Of a stretch of DNA of 41,655 nt, positions 9,764 to 17,948 are shown one piece after another (within the stretch, counting starts at the first letter, position 1; every line of letters starts with the position of its first letter). The DNA is taken from contig JAFWRQ010000022.1 in the NCBI GenBank assembly GCA_017519865.1, forward strand, positions 1 through 41,655. Reading direction: 5' to 3'. A model generated the notes under the pieces. The model ran no database searches. It saw nothing but the letters and a program-made list of their open reading frames with translations, and was not told the DNA's origin. Source of the stretch: Bacteroidales bacterium (lineage in GTDB: Bacteria > Bacteroidota > Bacteroidia > Bacteroidales > UBA932). A program made the translations under genes and the position numbers.

Positions 9764-10933
9764 TTACTTGAACAGCATCGGGGCGAAGGTGTTCAGATAG
9801 AGTCTCCAGTTGGCCCAGACGTGGCCGCCGTCGGAGACGTAGAAGATGTGGTCCAGACCCTGCTCCGTGAGGGTCTTGTCCAGGGTCTTCGAACCCTCGA
9901 AGAGGAAGTCGGCGTCACCGCAGGCAAGGAAATAGAGCTTCACGCCTGCCTTCTTCAGAGTTGCCACCTGCTCGGCAGTGGAGCTGCCGGCTGCGGACAG
10001 GGGGCAGATGTAGTCGAACATCTCCGGATACATGTTCGAAGCGGTGATCGTGTGGCCGCCGCCCATCGACAGACCGGCGATGGCGCGGGCCTCGGGCTTC
10101 GCGATCACGCGGAAGTTCTTCTCGATGAACGGGACGATCTCCTCGCAAAGGCTCACCACGTAGCCGTTCTGGCGACGCATCCGCTCGGCCTCGGGAAGGC
10201 TCTGCAGAGCGTTGCGGTCCATTTGCTGCTGGGGAGCGTTCGGGATGTTCAAGGTCACTGCAGCCTGCTGGTTCGCGTTGCCGTTAGGCATCACAACGAT
10301 CATAGGCTCAGCAAGACCTTTCTCGATGAGGTTGTCGAGGATCTGGGCGGTGCGGCCCATGGAGATCCAGGCCTCCTCGTCACCGCCGGCGCCGTGGAGA
10401 AGATAAAGCACAGGGTACTTCTTCTTGGGGTTATTCTCGTAGCCGTAAGGGGTGTAAACCGTCAGACGGCGGTTGATGCCGAGGACCTTGCTGTCATACC
10501 AGGGATGGCTCACGGTGCCACGCTGGTTGGCCTCCACATAGTTCGCGGTACGCTCGCCCGGAACGATGAGCATGTTCAGGAAACGGGTACCGTCGCGCTG
10601 GACGAGGATGTTCTGGGGATCGTTGACGGAGACACCGTCCACAACGAAGTTGTAGGTGTAGATCTCGGGGGAAGGAAGAGGAAGCTTGACAGACCAGACG
10701 TTGTTGGCGCCACGGACCATGTCGACGGTGCCACCGTAAGGGTTCGGCATCCACGAGCCGCTGAGCTTCACCTGGGTGGCGTAGTCAGCGCGGAAGTTGA
10801 ACGTTACGCTGTCGCCCTGGATGTCAGGCGATACGACGCGGCCACCTCCTCTCTGGAAGTTGGCGAGTTCCTGGGCATTCACCAAAGAGATGGCTGCCAG
10901 GCAGAAAGCGATAGTAATAAAAAAGCGTTTCAT
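9764..10933 (-). CDS. CE1-type esterase, complete near-identical paralogue of the left-edge gene
   Basis: A 389-residue secreted esterase: signal peptide MKRFFITIAFCLAAISLVNAQ, an N-terminal Ig-like/CBM48-like domain (about 25-130), and an esterase-D-type hydrolase domain with S289 (GLSMGG), an acid in CGDADFL (D340/D342) and H371 (GGHVWANW). Upstream Met (10936) and TTG (10939) codons in frame are possible, but 10933 matches the start of the paralogue. It is about 95% identical by eye to the gene at 1-1068, except that residues about 50-70 differ and there are four more here. The same hairpin leader precedes both. It stands directly upstream of SusC. Feruloyl or acetyl xylan esterase activity is inferred. 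Confidence 0.88.
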   Translation of the reverse strand: MKRFFITIAFCLAAISLVNAQELANFQRGGGRVVSPDIQGDSVTFNFRADYATQVKLSGSWMPNPYGGTVDMVRGANNVWSVKLPLPSPEIYTYNFVVDGVSVNDPQNILVQRDGTRFLNMLIVPGERTANYVEANQRGTVSHPWYDSKVLGINRRLTVYTPYGYENNPKKKYPVLYLLHGAGGDEEAWISMGRTAQILDNLIEKGLAEPMIVVMPNGNANQQAAVTLNIPNAPQQQMDRNALQSLPEAERMRRQNGYVVSLCEEIVPFIEKNFRVIAKPEARAIAGLSMGGGHTITASNMYPEMFDYICPLSAAGSSTAEQVATLKKAGVKLYFLACGDADFLFEGSKTLDKTLTEQGLDHIFYVSDGGHVWANWRLYLNTFAPMLFK

Positions 10934-10984
10934 CATCAAAAATAATAATATTGTATTTAATTATGGATTCCGGTAAGGAGCAAT

Positions 10985-11094
10985 CCGTTTAAAACGACTA
11001 AACCCCGGTGTCCTTACATCGAACGTCCCAACAAGTAGAACCTGTTGGCCAAGTCGAATGTATGAAGCCAGAGTTTAGTTATCAAATTGAAGCG
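10985..11094 (-). repeat. Conserved hairpin-forming leader, copy B
   Basis: This 110-base block lies between an esterase stop (11115) and the next esterase start (10933) and is homologous to 1119-1226. On the minus strand, ACUAAACUCUGG (11079-11068) pairs with CCGGGGUUUAGU (11008-10997) using two U-G pairs; AUACAUUCGA pairs with UCGAUGUA; and the inner stem CCAACA (11048-11043) pairs with UGUUGG (11033-11028). The inner stem of copy A has G-U where this copy has A-U, so pairing is kept. A degenerate promoter, TTTG-N20-TACATTCG, overlaps the block and is an alternative reason for its conservation. Confidence 0.6.
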
Positions 11095-11114
11095 ACATGT
11101 TTAGGGGAAAAAGG

Positions 11115-12386
11115 TCAGAACTGGGAAATCATCCACTGCATGACGCTTCCCTCGGAATAGTCGTCAAGGAGCGGCACCCAGGAAAAATGAGCTATGCTCG
11201 GGGGTAGGCCGTACTCCGCGAGGTCCTCGTCGGAATAGACACGTAGGTTGTCACCCTTGGCGCCAAGACGCTTGCGGGCCTCGATATAGGAGTACGAACT
11301 TGCAATCTTGCAGGTGCGGTCGGACGATGCATGGACGAAATACATCGGCAGGTCGACGAAAGCCTTGGTGTCGATGGGAGCCGGAGCCATGTCCGAGCCG
11401 TTCCATTTGTAGACATCGCCCTGGAAAGCCGTGACGAGGTCGTCGGCGAACTGTCCTTCGTACTTCTCCTGGACCTGATGGATAGGGACTATGGGATCCA
11501 TAGGACAACAGGGAATGGCGGCCTTGAAACGGTCGGGGAACTGCATCATGAAGCGCATCGTGCAGCCGCCGCCGCTGGAGGCGCCGGCGCAGAAAAGCTT
11601 GGTGCCATCGACCTTGCCCTCTGCGATGAGCGTATCGATGAACGCCATCTGCAGGGCGTTGTTGCGGTCGATAAGCTCGATGCGGTCGGGGAAAAGCGAG
11701 GCACTATATGAGTAATTGGGATTGGCGATGGCGAACATAAGGGCGGCACAGGGAACGCCCTCGGTGGCGAGAGATACGAGACAGCGGTTGGCCGTGGCAC
11801 AGGTCATAAGGTCCCTGTTGTACTCCCCTCCACCGATCTGCCAGACCATGAGAGGGACGTTGGGGATGATGTTGCCGTCCTTGTCCTTGGGAAGGTGGAG
11901 CATATACTCGCGAGTGAGACCTGCAAAGGTGAAGGATCCCTTTATGCAGTCGTCGAGCACGGCGATATGGCTCTCGTCAGCCTTGGCGGCAGTGACGTTG
12001 AGGGCGCTGTCGACGAGACATTTGATCTCCCAGGGGATGCGGCGGCGGAAGCCTTCGGACCTGCCGGCATTGCTGAAAGGCCTGGCCTCGATGCGAAGCT
12101 TGCCACCCTTGCGGGTGACGACGATGCCGTCGTCGGTATACTCCACCGGGGCAGCCCCGGTCTGGGGATCGATATAGGCGCCGCTGACATTGCCTGTGAT
12201 GTCGAAATCGGCGGCCTTAAGGCCCCTGAGCGAAGCGGGATTACTTACTGTGATCTCTACGGCATCGACGAGCATCCCGGTGTCCCCCACGGATGTGAAG
12301 AGATCCACCTTCTCTACCTCTGCCTGCGGTCTGCTACAAGCGAAAGCCGTCAATATGACGGCAGCGAAAAGAACGAACCGTTTCAT
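11115..12386 (-). CDS. Lipoprotein alpha/beta hydrolase (PHB-depolymerase/EstA-like esterase)
   Basis: A 423-residue lipoprotein (MKRFVLFAAVILTAFAC, C17) with an Ig-like N-terminal domain (about 30-130, like the EstA Ig-like domain) and an alpha/beta hydrolase domain (about 150-423). The nucleophile is S270 in CAGASSGGG, the acid is probably D356 in HASSDRT, and the His lies in AHFSW near the C-terminus. Related proteins act as carboxyl esterases on acylated glycans or small esters; the substrate here is unknown. It lies within the PUL, read in the same direction as the neighbouring esterases. The 160-base gap upstream carries direct repeats (12468-12494) that may be a regulator site. Confidence 0.8.
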   Translation of the reverse strand: MKRFVLFAAVILTAFACSRPQAEVEKVDLFTSVGDTGMLVDAVEITVSNPASLRGLKAADFDITGNVSGAYIDPQTGAAPVEYTDDGIVVTRKGGKLRIEARPFSNAGRSEGFRRRIPWEIKCLVDSALNVTAAKADESHIAVLDDCIKGSFTFAGLTREYMLHLPKDKDGNIIPNVPLMVWQIGGGEYNRDLMTCATANRCLVSLATEGVPCAALMFAIANPNYSYSASLFPDRIELIDRNNALQMAFIDTLIAEGKVDGTKLFCAGASSGGGCTMRFMMQFPDRFKAAIPCCPMDPIVPIHQVQEKYEGQFADDLVTAFQGDVYKWNGSDMAPAPIDTKAFVDLPMYFVHASSDRTCKIASSYSYIEARKRLGAKGDNLRVYSDEDLAEYGLPPSIAHFSWVPLLDDYSEGSVMQWMISQF

Positions 12387-12467
12387 ATAGGTTGATTGGT
12401 TAAAATTGGTTTGTCTGAGTATAACGCTTTAAAAGTAAGAACTATTTTTGAACTAGAAAAAAAAACG

Positions 12468-12494
12468 TGAACATTCGGCACAACATTGAACATT
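12468..12494 (-). promoter_or_regulatory. Direct repeats TGAACATT, 19-base period, with a shared PUL motif
   Basis: TGAACATT occurs at 12468-12475 and 12487-12494. Between and overlapping them is ATTCGGCACAA (12473-12483), the exact complement of TTGTGCCGAAT at 1420-1430. AraC-type output domains, as in HTCS regulators, bind direct repeats about two helix turns apart, so this is a candidate HTCS site for the lipoprotein esterase (11115-12386). No clear -7 box is seen; TACTTTTA on the minus strand near 12430 is the best match. Confidence 0.45.
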
Positions 12495-12546
12495 AAGGCA
12501 GTAAAAAACAACGCCCATAGGCCTTCCCTGCTCCTAATCCCTCGGG

Positions 12547-13974
12547 CTAACGCGGAAGGGGATCGGCGACGATGCGGTCACCCATAGAGGAGGCGACCGT
12601 ATCGTTGTCGTCGAGTTTGAAGACCATATACTTAGGATTCTCGCGGGTGAAAGGGGGCCACGTGTTATCTCCGGGTTTGTTGGGATTGCCGTATTTTGCG
12701 AAATTGGTCCAGCAGGTGATCATCTGCTCAGCGAGGTCGTAGTCGCCGGGGGTGAACGGACGCCAGCAGAAGCGGAGCGACTTGAACATGAACCAGAGCT
12801 CGGAAGAGTGGAAGGCTCCCTGCAGGACGCCCTGCCGTCCGTCGGTGGGCAGCCTGCGGGCAAATTGGTATGCGAAGGCATCCTTGCCGGCATCCTCACG
12901 GAGGAAGCAGAAGGTATCGATGCCGTTGGCAAGCATACCCATATCGTCAAGGGTGGAACCGATCATGTAAGGGACATCGGAAATACGGCCTGCTTGGGCC
13001 GCCTGGGCAAAGGTTTCAGGGTATGCATAGCCATCTACCACGGGGCTGGTGGTGACACGGATGAACTGCCCGGTCTCGCGACGGTATCGGTTGGAGAGGT
13101 TGAAAATGTCATCTGTCGATGCTGCACGCATCTTCTCAAGCGTATCATAGCCTGCCCAGTCCATCAGGGCCTTTCCGGCAGCTTCGCTGTCGCCGAGCGG
13201 CGAGCCTCCAAGCGCAGGCGTTGCGGTCACGCCGCCGCCGCTTTGGATGATGGCTCCGCTGATGAGATCCTTGGACAAAGGCGAGGTCACGAGCGTCTGT
13301 ACGCTCATGGCACCGGCGCTCTGTCCCATGATGGTGACGTTGTCGGGATCGCCGCCAAAGGCCGCTATGTTGGCCTTGACCCACTTCAGTGCTGCAATCT
13401 GGTCGAGCATGCCGTAGTTGCCGGACACGTGGTGCGGGCTCTCGGCGGAGAGGGCAGGATGCGTGAAGAAGCCGAAGATGCCGAGACGGTAGTTGAAGGT
13501 CACCAGCACTCCCCCGTGCTTCGCCCACTCCTCGCCGTCCATTTCAGGTTCGAATCCCCATCCTGCGGTATAACCGCCGCCATGGATCCAGAGCGTGACG
13601 GGAAGTTTCTTGGAGGGCTTGCCGGCCGCCGGAGTCCAGACATTGAGATAGAGGCAATCCTCGCTGAACTCAGGGTCACCGTCGAAGAAGAACTCAGGAG
13701 TATAACCTCCAGGCGTATGAGGAGTCTGGACCGCAGGGTGACCGAAAGTGTCAGCAAAAAGCACGCCTTCCCAAGGCTGTACGGGCTGAGGTTCCTTCCA
13801 TCGGAGGTCTCCTACAGGAGGAGCAGCGAAAGGAATGCCTTTATAAACGGTAACTCCGCGAGTCTCTGTCAGGACACCCTGGACCTGACCGCCGTCGACA
13901 GTGAGAATCGGATTCTTTTCCGAGCAGGCAGCAAACAGACAAACGGCTGCAGCGATAATAAGGATTCGTTTCAT
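12547..13974 (-). CDS. Type-B carboxylesterase lipoprotein
   Basis: A 475-residue lipoprotein (MKRILIIAAAVCLFAAC, C17) of the type-B carboxylesterase family (PF00135). It shows YKGIPFAAPPVGDLRWKEPQ near the N-terminus, EDCLYLNVWTPA, the nucleophile elbow GQSAGAMS (S219) and H389 in AFHSSELWF. The acid position reads STLDDMG (D343-D344), where most family members have Glu in a DEG motif, so Asp may serve here. It would hydrolyse ester decorations of plant polysaccharide. Reading could start at 14037, but only 13974 gives a lipoprotein signal. It is divergent from the first HTCS gene, with a shared regulatory region between them. Confidence 0.88.
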   Translation of the reverse strand: MKRILIIAAAVCLFAACSEKNPILTVDGGQVQGVLTETRGVTVYKGIPFAAPPVGDLRWKEPQPVQPWEGVLFADTFGHPAVQTPHTPGGYTPEFFFDGDPEFSEDCLYLNVWTPAAGKPSKKLPVTLWIHGGGYTAGWGFEPEMDGEEWAKHGGVLVTFNYRLGIFGFFTHPALSAESPHHVSGNYGMLDQIAALKWVKANIAAFGGDPDNVTIMGQSAGAMSVQTLVTSPLSKDLISGAIIQSGGGVTATPALGGSPLGDSEAAGKALMDWAGYDTLEKMRAASTDDIFNLSNRYRRETGQFIRVTTSPVVDGYAYPETFAQAAQAGRISDVPYMIGSTLDDMGMLANGIDTFCFLREDAGKDAFAYQFARRLPTDGRQGVLQGAFHSSELWFMFKSLRFCWRPFTPGDYDLAEQMITCWTNFAKYGNPNKPGDNTWPPFTRENPKYMVFKLDDNDTVASSMGDRIVADPLPR

Positions 13975-13981
13975 GATATCG

Positions 13982-14073
13982 TAATTTTGTACAAATTTAA
14001 TCCATTCCGCATCTTTGCGGCACGATACAATCGTCATTGAAATATGCGGAATGTTAAAAATCGTTTATATTTG
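13982..14073. promoter_or_regulatory. Divergent promoter/operator region between carboxylesterase and HTCS gene
   Basis: Minus strand: TAAATTTG at 13999-13992 is a -7 box for the carboxylesterase. Plus strand: TAATTTTG (13982-13989) and TATATTTG (14066-14073) are possible -7 boxes for the HTCS. A perfect 9-bp inverted repeat, CATTCCGCA (14003-14011) and TGCGGAATG (14045-14053), spans the region, with a third TGCGG at 14016-14020. TGCGGAATGTT differs by one base from TGCCGAATGTT in the 12468-12494 site, so both may be bound by the same regulator. If the 14066 box is used, the HTCS message would be almost leaderless. Confidence 0.55.
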
Positions 14074-14081
14074 TGTCATAT

Positions 14082-17000
14082 ATGAAAAAACTCCTTGCAT
14101 TCTTCCTCTGGGCGCTGCCCTGTGTACTGATGGCACAGGGATACGCATCCACTGAACCCAGCCAGGCAGAACTGTCCAGCCCCAACGTCACCAGCATGGC
14201 AGAAGACGCATATGGGAACATCTGGATAGGGACCATACGCGGGCTCAACCGCTACAATGGAAGTTCCTATGTCGCTTTCTATCAAGAGGAAAACGGTCTT
14301 CCAGACGATACCATCAGTGCCGTTTGCAGGGATTCCGACGGAAATCTCTGGATAGGAACAGGATCCGGCATCAGCCTTATCCGAAGCGGCAGGGTAGATC
14401 CGGATTTCCGTATTCGCGCCAACCGTGTCAACCAGGTCCAGGACTGGGACGACGGACATCTGCTGTACTCTACACGCGAGGGGCTTTTCACTGCCGACAA
14501 ATCCACCGGAGCATCGCATCCGGTCTATCTGGACAAGCGCTTGTTGTACAACACATTCATCGTAACTCCGGGGCGGAGGATCTGGATCCGCAACACATCC
14601 TCCTCCGTCGTTACGGTCCTGGACCAGGGATTCCGGGTGCTCCGCGAGTTCAGTATCAGCGATCGCGAAATAGCCGGCATACACGCCCTTCCGGAAGCGG
14701 GTGTGTGCATATATACGGATAAAGGCATACTGTACTACGACGAAGACGGCAAGCCTTCTCAGACACCCGTGGAACTCTCTGCCGGGACAAACGGCAAGAG
14801 TGTTGTGATGATGTGTTCCCATGGCTCCGACACGTACATAGGCATCAAGGGAGAAGGCCTTTTCAGGCTGACAGCCGACGGCCTGCAGCGCCAGTGGGAT
14901 GAGGAATCCCTCACCGGGGTCGATGGCTGCACGGCCCTTCTCACCGACGACAACCTCTGGATCAGCATGGACGGGCGCGAGCCGGTCAACTTCTACCGCC
15001 ACAAGGAGGAGTTCACACTAGGGCGTCCCTCGGAGTACCAGTCCGATGCACTCAACATGTTCTACTTGCTTGGAGATGGCTATATCCTGGTTATCACCAA
15101 CAAAGCCGTCTTCCGCCAGCACATCGGCTCCGGCTCATATAGGGCTATAGGCGGAGAAGGGCTGGACGGGGACGGCAAACTGGGCATTACGCTCCGCGAC
15201 CGTCGCGGAAAGCTTTGGATACAATACAATTACGACGAACTACGGCGTTATGCCATGGAACCTGACCGTCTTGTACTCGAAGCCTCCTGGCCTATCGAAC
15301 CGACGGTATGCATCTGGGACGATGCCGCCGGGAATGTATATCTGCTACAGAGCGAGGGGATCTCCCGCTTCACACCCGAAGGGCACCGCGAGGAGATCCA
15401 GGTCGGGCAGCATCCGGAGTTCTGGTTCTGCGGGCAGTTCGACTCCGGAAAGGTTTATTTCCTAGCCGACGACGCTATATGGTTCCTTGACGACGACTTC
15501 AATTTCCAACCCCTGGACGCCGCGATTCCCGAGCCAAGCTGTATATGGGAGGACGAACACGGAGACTGGTGGATCGGTACCAGACACTCCGGAGTATGGC
15601 GACATTCGCCGCAAAGCGGGAAATCCTTTCAGATAGACCTGGGAGGAAAGGACGTGGACCGCAGCATCAATTCCATTTCAGGAGATGGAAAGGGCAGCAT
15701 CTGGGCTTCTTCAAGATTCGACTTCATCCATATTTCCGATGAAGGGAATAGTGTCCTGAACCTCAAGAATCCCGCACAGGAGTCGGTCAGGAACAATACC
15801 AACAGCCTCAAGGTGACCGAGAACGGTACAGCCGTCTTCGGCACCCGTTCCAGATTCTTCTTCTTCCCGGCAGACTTCAGTTCGGAAGGGGCAGAAATCC
15901 CGCTTTTCCTCGACGGTCTGGTAATTAACGGATCTACAGTGATGCGCGAAGTTCCGAACCCGCTCGTCCTGGGACACGAATCAAGGCAACTGGTATTCTA
16001 TTTCTCCGGCAAAAACTTCAATCCCACGCTTCAACCGGCGTACCAATATAAACTCGAAGGTTTCGACAGGGACTGGATTCCAGCCTCACAACTCCTCCAG
16101 GCCAGTTATTCAGGGCTTCACAGCGGCCGTTATACCTTCCGCGTCAGGGTCCTGCAGCCCGACGGCGGATGGAGCGGAGAAGAGCTCCTCCAGCAAGTCC
16201 GCATCAAGCCCTCACCCTGGCTGGCATGGCCCTGCCTGCTGCTTTACCTGCTGCTTGCACTGTCCGCCTTCATGCTCGCGACCAGGCTCATATTCAACTC
16301 CAGGATTAACAGCGAGAAACTCGAACTCGCTGAGCAGGAAAGGGCGCTTTCTGAGCAGATAAGCCAGGAACGCACGACCTTCTTCACCAACGTTTCGCAC
16401 GAGTTCCGCACTCCCCTCTCGATGATATACGGTCCTGTCAGGGAACTCGCCCGCTCGGAGTCGCTGGGCGACAAGGAGCGTGAACTGGTCGGCATAATCG
16501 ACCGCAATGCAGAGAGGATGGTTCGCCTTACCGACCAGCTCCTGCATTTCAGCCGCTCCCAGGACACTCTCGACAGTCTTTCCATCATGCGTACGGACCT
16601 TTCCGTCCTTCTGCGCAAGATGCTCGACAACTTTGAGTACATGTTCAGCCAGAAGGACTTGCGTGTCACGACGGACATACCTGCCGGAATCATCGCCTAC
16701 TGCGATAGGGAGAAGGTGGAAAGGATAGTGTTCAACCTCCTCAGCAACGCGGTAAAGTATACTCCCGCCCACGGAGAGATCGTCATCAGCGCGAAGGCTG
16801 ATGACGGGAAGGCCCTCATAACGGTGGCCGATACCGGAATAGGCATCTCGCCCGACAAGATGACGCGGATCTTCGACCGCTATGAGCGTTTGGGTGAAAA
16901 TGTCGGCGGGGCGCTTCCTTCCGGCTTCGGAATAGGCCTCAACTATGCCCAGCATCTGGCCCATATACATAAAGGGGAGATCACCGTCAAGGCCAACGAG

Positions 17001-17882
17001 CCTATGGGATCCGTCTTCACTTTCACCTTCCCCTGCCTCAAGGAGGATTTCGAGGAGTCCAATATCTGGCAGGAGACAGAGGAGGTGGCGAACGAGGCTC
17101 CTGCCCCGGCTCAGGGCTCGTCGTCGGAAGACATCCACATCCTGGTGGTCGAGGACAACGACGACATGCGCGGTTACATCCGCGGCTTCCTCCGCGAAAA
17201 ATACAACGTGACTACGGCCGATGACGGCGAGGAAGCGTGGAAATTCATCCGCATAAGCGCTCCAGACCTCATCATCAGCGACGTGATGATGCCGTACAAG
17301 GACGGTTATACGCTCTGCAAGGAGATCAAGAACGATCCGGAGTTCTGCCACATCCCCATCATCCTCCTGACCGCCAAGGCGGACATGGAGAACCAGATAC
17401 ACGGACTCGACCTGGGAGCGGACGGATATGTCGGGAAGCCCTTTGACCCGACATACCTCACGGCCCTGGTCCAGAACCTGATTGCCGGCAGGCAGCGCCT
17501 CCAGGGCCTTCTGGCCGACCGTACCTCCTCGACGGAAACGCCCGTCGAAGACTCTTCCCTGCTTTCCTCGCAGGACAAGGCTTTCATGGACAAATGCTAC
17601 AGCATCATCGACGCCCACCTCGACGACGAATCATTCGGAGTCATCGGGCTTTCGATGGAAATGGGCATGAGCCGCACCAGCATATTCTCGAAGGTGAAGG
17701 CCCTGACGGGCCAGTCGCCCCAGGCATTCCTCACGAACTACCGGCTCAACAAAGCGATGGAACTCCTGCAGACCAGGGACTTCAACATCAGCGAAGTAGC
17801 ATACAAGGTCGGATTCGCCACCCTCACCGGTTTCTCGCGTTCTTTCAAAAACAAATTCGGAATTCCTCCCAGTGCGGTATAG
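14082..17882 (+). CDS. Hybrid two-component system regulator (HTCS), complete
   Basis: A single-chain sensor, kinase and transcription factor of 1266 residues. In order: signal peptide MKKLLAFFLWALPCVLMAQ, a periplasmic two-component-regulator beta-propeller (about 25-600, repeats such as YGNIWIGTIRGLNRYNG), a Y_Y_Y domain (about 640-705), one membrane helix (about 713-738), a DHp domain with H773 in NVSHEFRTP, a HATPase domain (NLLSNAVKYTP near 885, DTGIGISPDKM, GFGIGLN), a receiver (about 1025-1140, D1067, K1119) and a C-terminal AraC-type helix-turn-helix. All catalytic parts look intact. It probably senses oligosaccharide in the periplasm and activates the divergent PUL. A GTG at 14073 could extend it by three residues; 14082 gives a normal signal peptide. 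Confidence 0.96.
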   Translation: MKKLLAFFLWALPCVLMAQGYASTEPSQAELSSPNVTSMAEDAYGNIWIGTIRGLNRYNGSSYVAFYQEENGLPDDTISAVCRDSDGNLWIGTGSGISLIRSGRVDPDFRIRANRVNQVQDWDDGHLLYSTREGLFTADKSTGASHPVYLDKRLLYNTFIVTPGRRIWIRNTSSSVVTVLDQGFRVLREFSISDREIAGIHALPEAGVCIYTDKGILYYDEDGKPSQTPVELSAGTNGKSVVMMCSHGSDTYIGIKGEGLFRLTADGLQRQWDEESLTGVDGCTALLTDDNLWISMDGREPVNFYRHKEEFTLGRPSEYQSDALNMFYLLGDGYILVITNKAVFRQHIGSGSYRAIGGEGLDGDGKLGITLRDRRGKLWIQYNYDELRRYAMEPDRLVLEASWPIEPTVCIWDDAAGNVYLLQSEGISRFTPEGHREEIQVGQHPEFWFCGQFDSGKVYFLADDAIWFLDDDFNFQPLDAAIPEPSCIWEDEHGDWWIGTRHSGVWRHSPQSGKSFQIDLGGKDVDRSINSISGDGKGSIWASSRFDFIHISDEGNSVLNLKNPAQESVRNNTNSLKVTENGTAVFGTRSRFFFFPADFSSEGAEIPLFLDGLVINGSTVMREVPNPLVLGHESRQLVFYFSGKNFNPTLQPAYQYKLEGFDRDWIPASQLLQASYSGLHSGRYTFRVRVLQPDGGWSGEELLQQVRIKPSPWLAWPCLLLYLLLALSAFMLATRLIFNSRINSEKLELAEQERALSEQISQERTTFFTNVSHEFRTPLSMIYGPVRELARSESLGDKERELVGIIDRNAERMVRLTDQLLHFSRSQDTLDSLSIMRTDLSVLLRKMLDNFEYMFSQKDLRVTTDIPAGIIAYCDREKVERIVFNLLSNAVKYTPAHGEIVISAKADDGKALITVADTGIGISPDKMTRIFDRYERLGENVGGALPSGFGIGLNYAQHLAHIHKGEITVKANEPMGSVFTFTFPCLKEDFEESNIWQETEEVANEAPAPAQGSSSEDIHILVVEDNDDMRGYIRGFLREKYNVTTADDGEEAWKFIRISAPDLIISDVMMPYKDGYTLCKEIKNDPEFCHIPIILLTAKADMENQIHGLDLGADGYVGKPFDPTYLTALVQNLIAGRQRLQGLLADRTSSTETPVEDSSLLSSQDKAFMDKCYSIIDAHLDDESFGVIGLSMEMGMSRTSIFSKVKALTGQSPQAFLTNYRLNKAMELLQTRDFNISEVAYKVGFATLTGFSRSFKNKFGIPPSAV

Positions 17883-17883
17883 G

Positions 17884-17913
17884 AAAAGCGGCCGCCCCGG
17901 AAGGGACGGCCGC
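17884..17913 (-). terminator. Terminator after xylA
   Basis: On the minus strand GCGGCCGTCCC pairs with GGGGCGGCCGC (one T-G pair) around a 4-base loop, followed by TTTTC. The pairing is better on this strand than on the other, so it mainly serves xylBA; it may also stop the convergent HTCS transcript. Confidence 0.75.
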
Positions 17914-17948
17914 CGCACAAAGTGAAGAGTGAATGATCTAATCGGTGA

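Noticed and set aside
9755-10945. A 396-codon plus-strand frame opposite the esterase at 9764-10933
   Set aside because: Antisense shadow. The similar frame at 199-1197 exists only because the two esterase genes are copies.
10985-11094. The hairpin block as a terminator of the esterase at 11115-12386
   Set aside because: It lies just past the stop, but no T-tract follows the stem, and the same block at 1119-1226 is not next to the end of a gene.
12500-12535. A possible terminator after the carboxylesterase gene (GCC/GGC stem before a T-run on the minus strand)
   Set aside because: Only three or four base pairs with a tiny loop; too weak to support.
16212-17618. A 468-codon minus-strand frame opposite the first HTCS
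   Set aside because: Antisense to the kinase and receiver domains, whose motifs are all intact on the plus strand.
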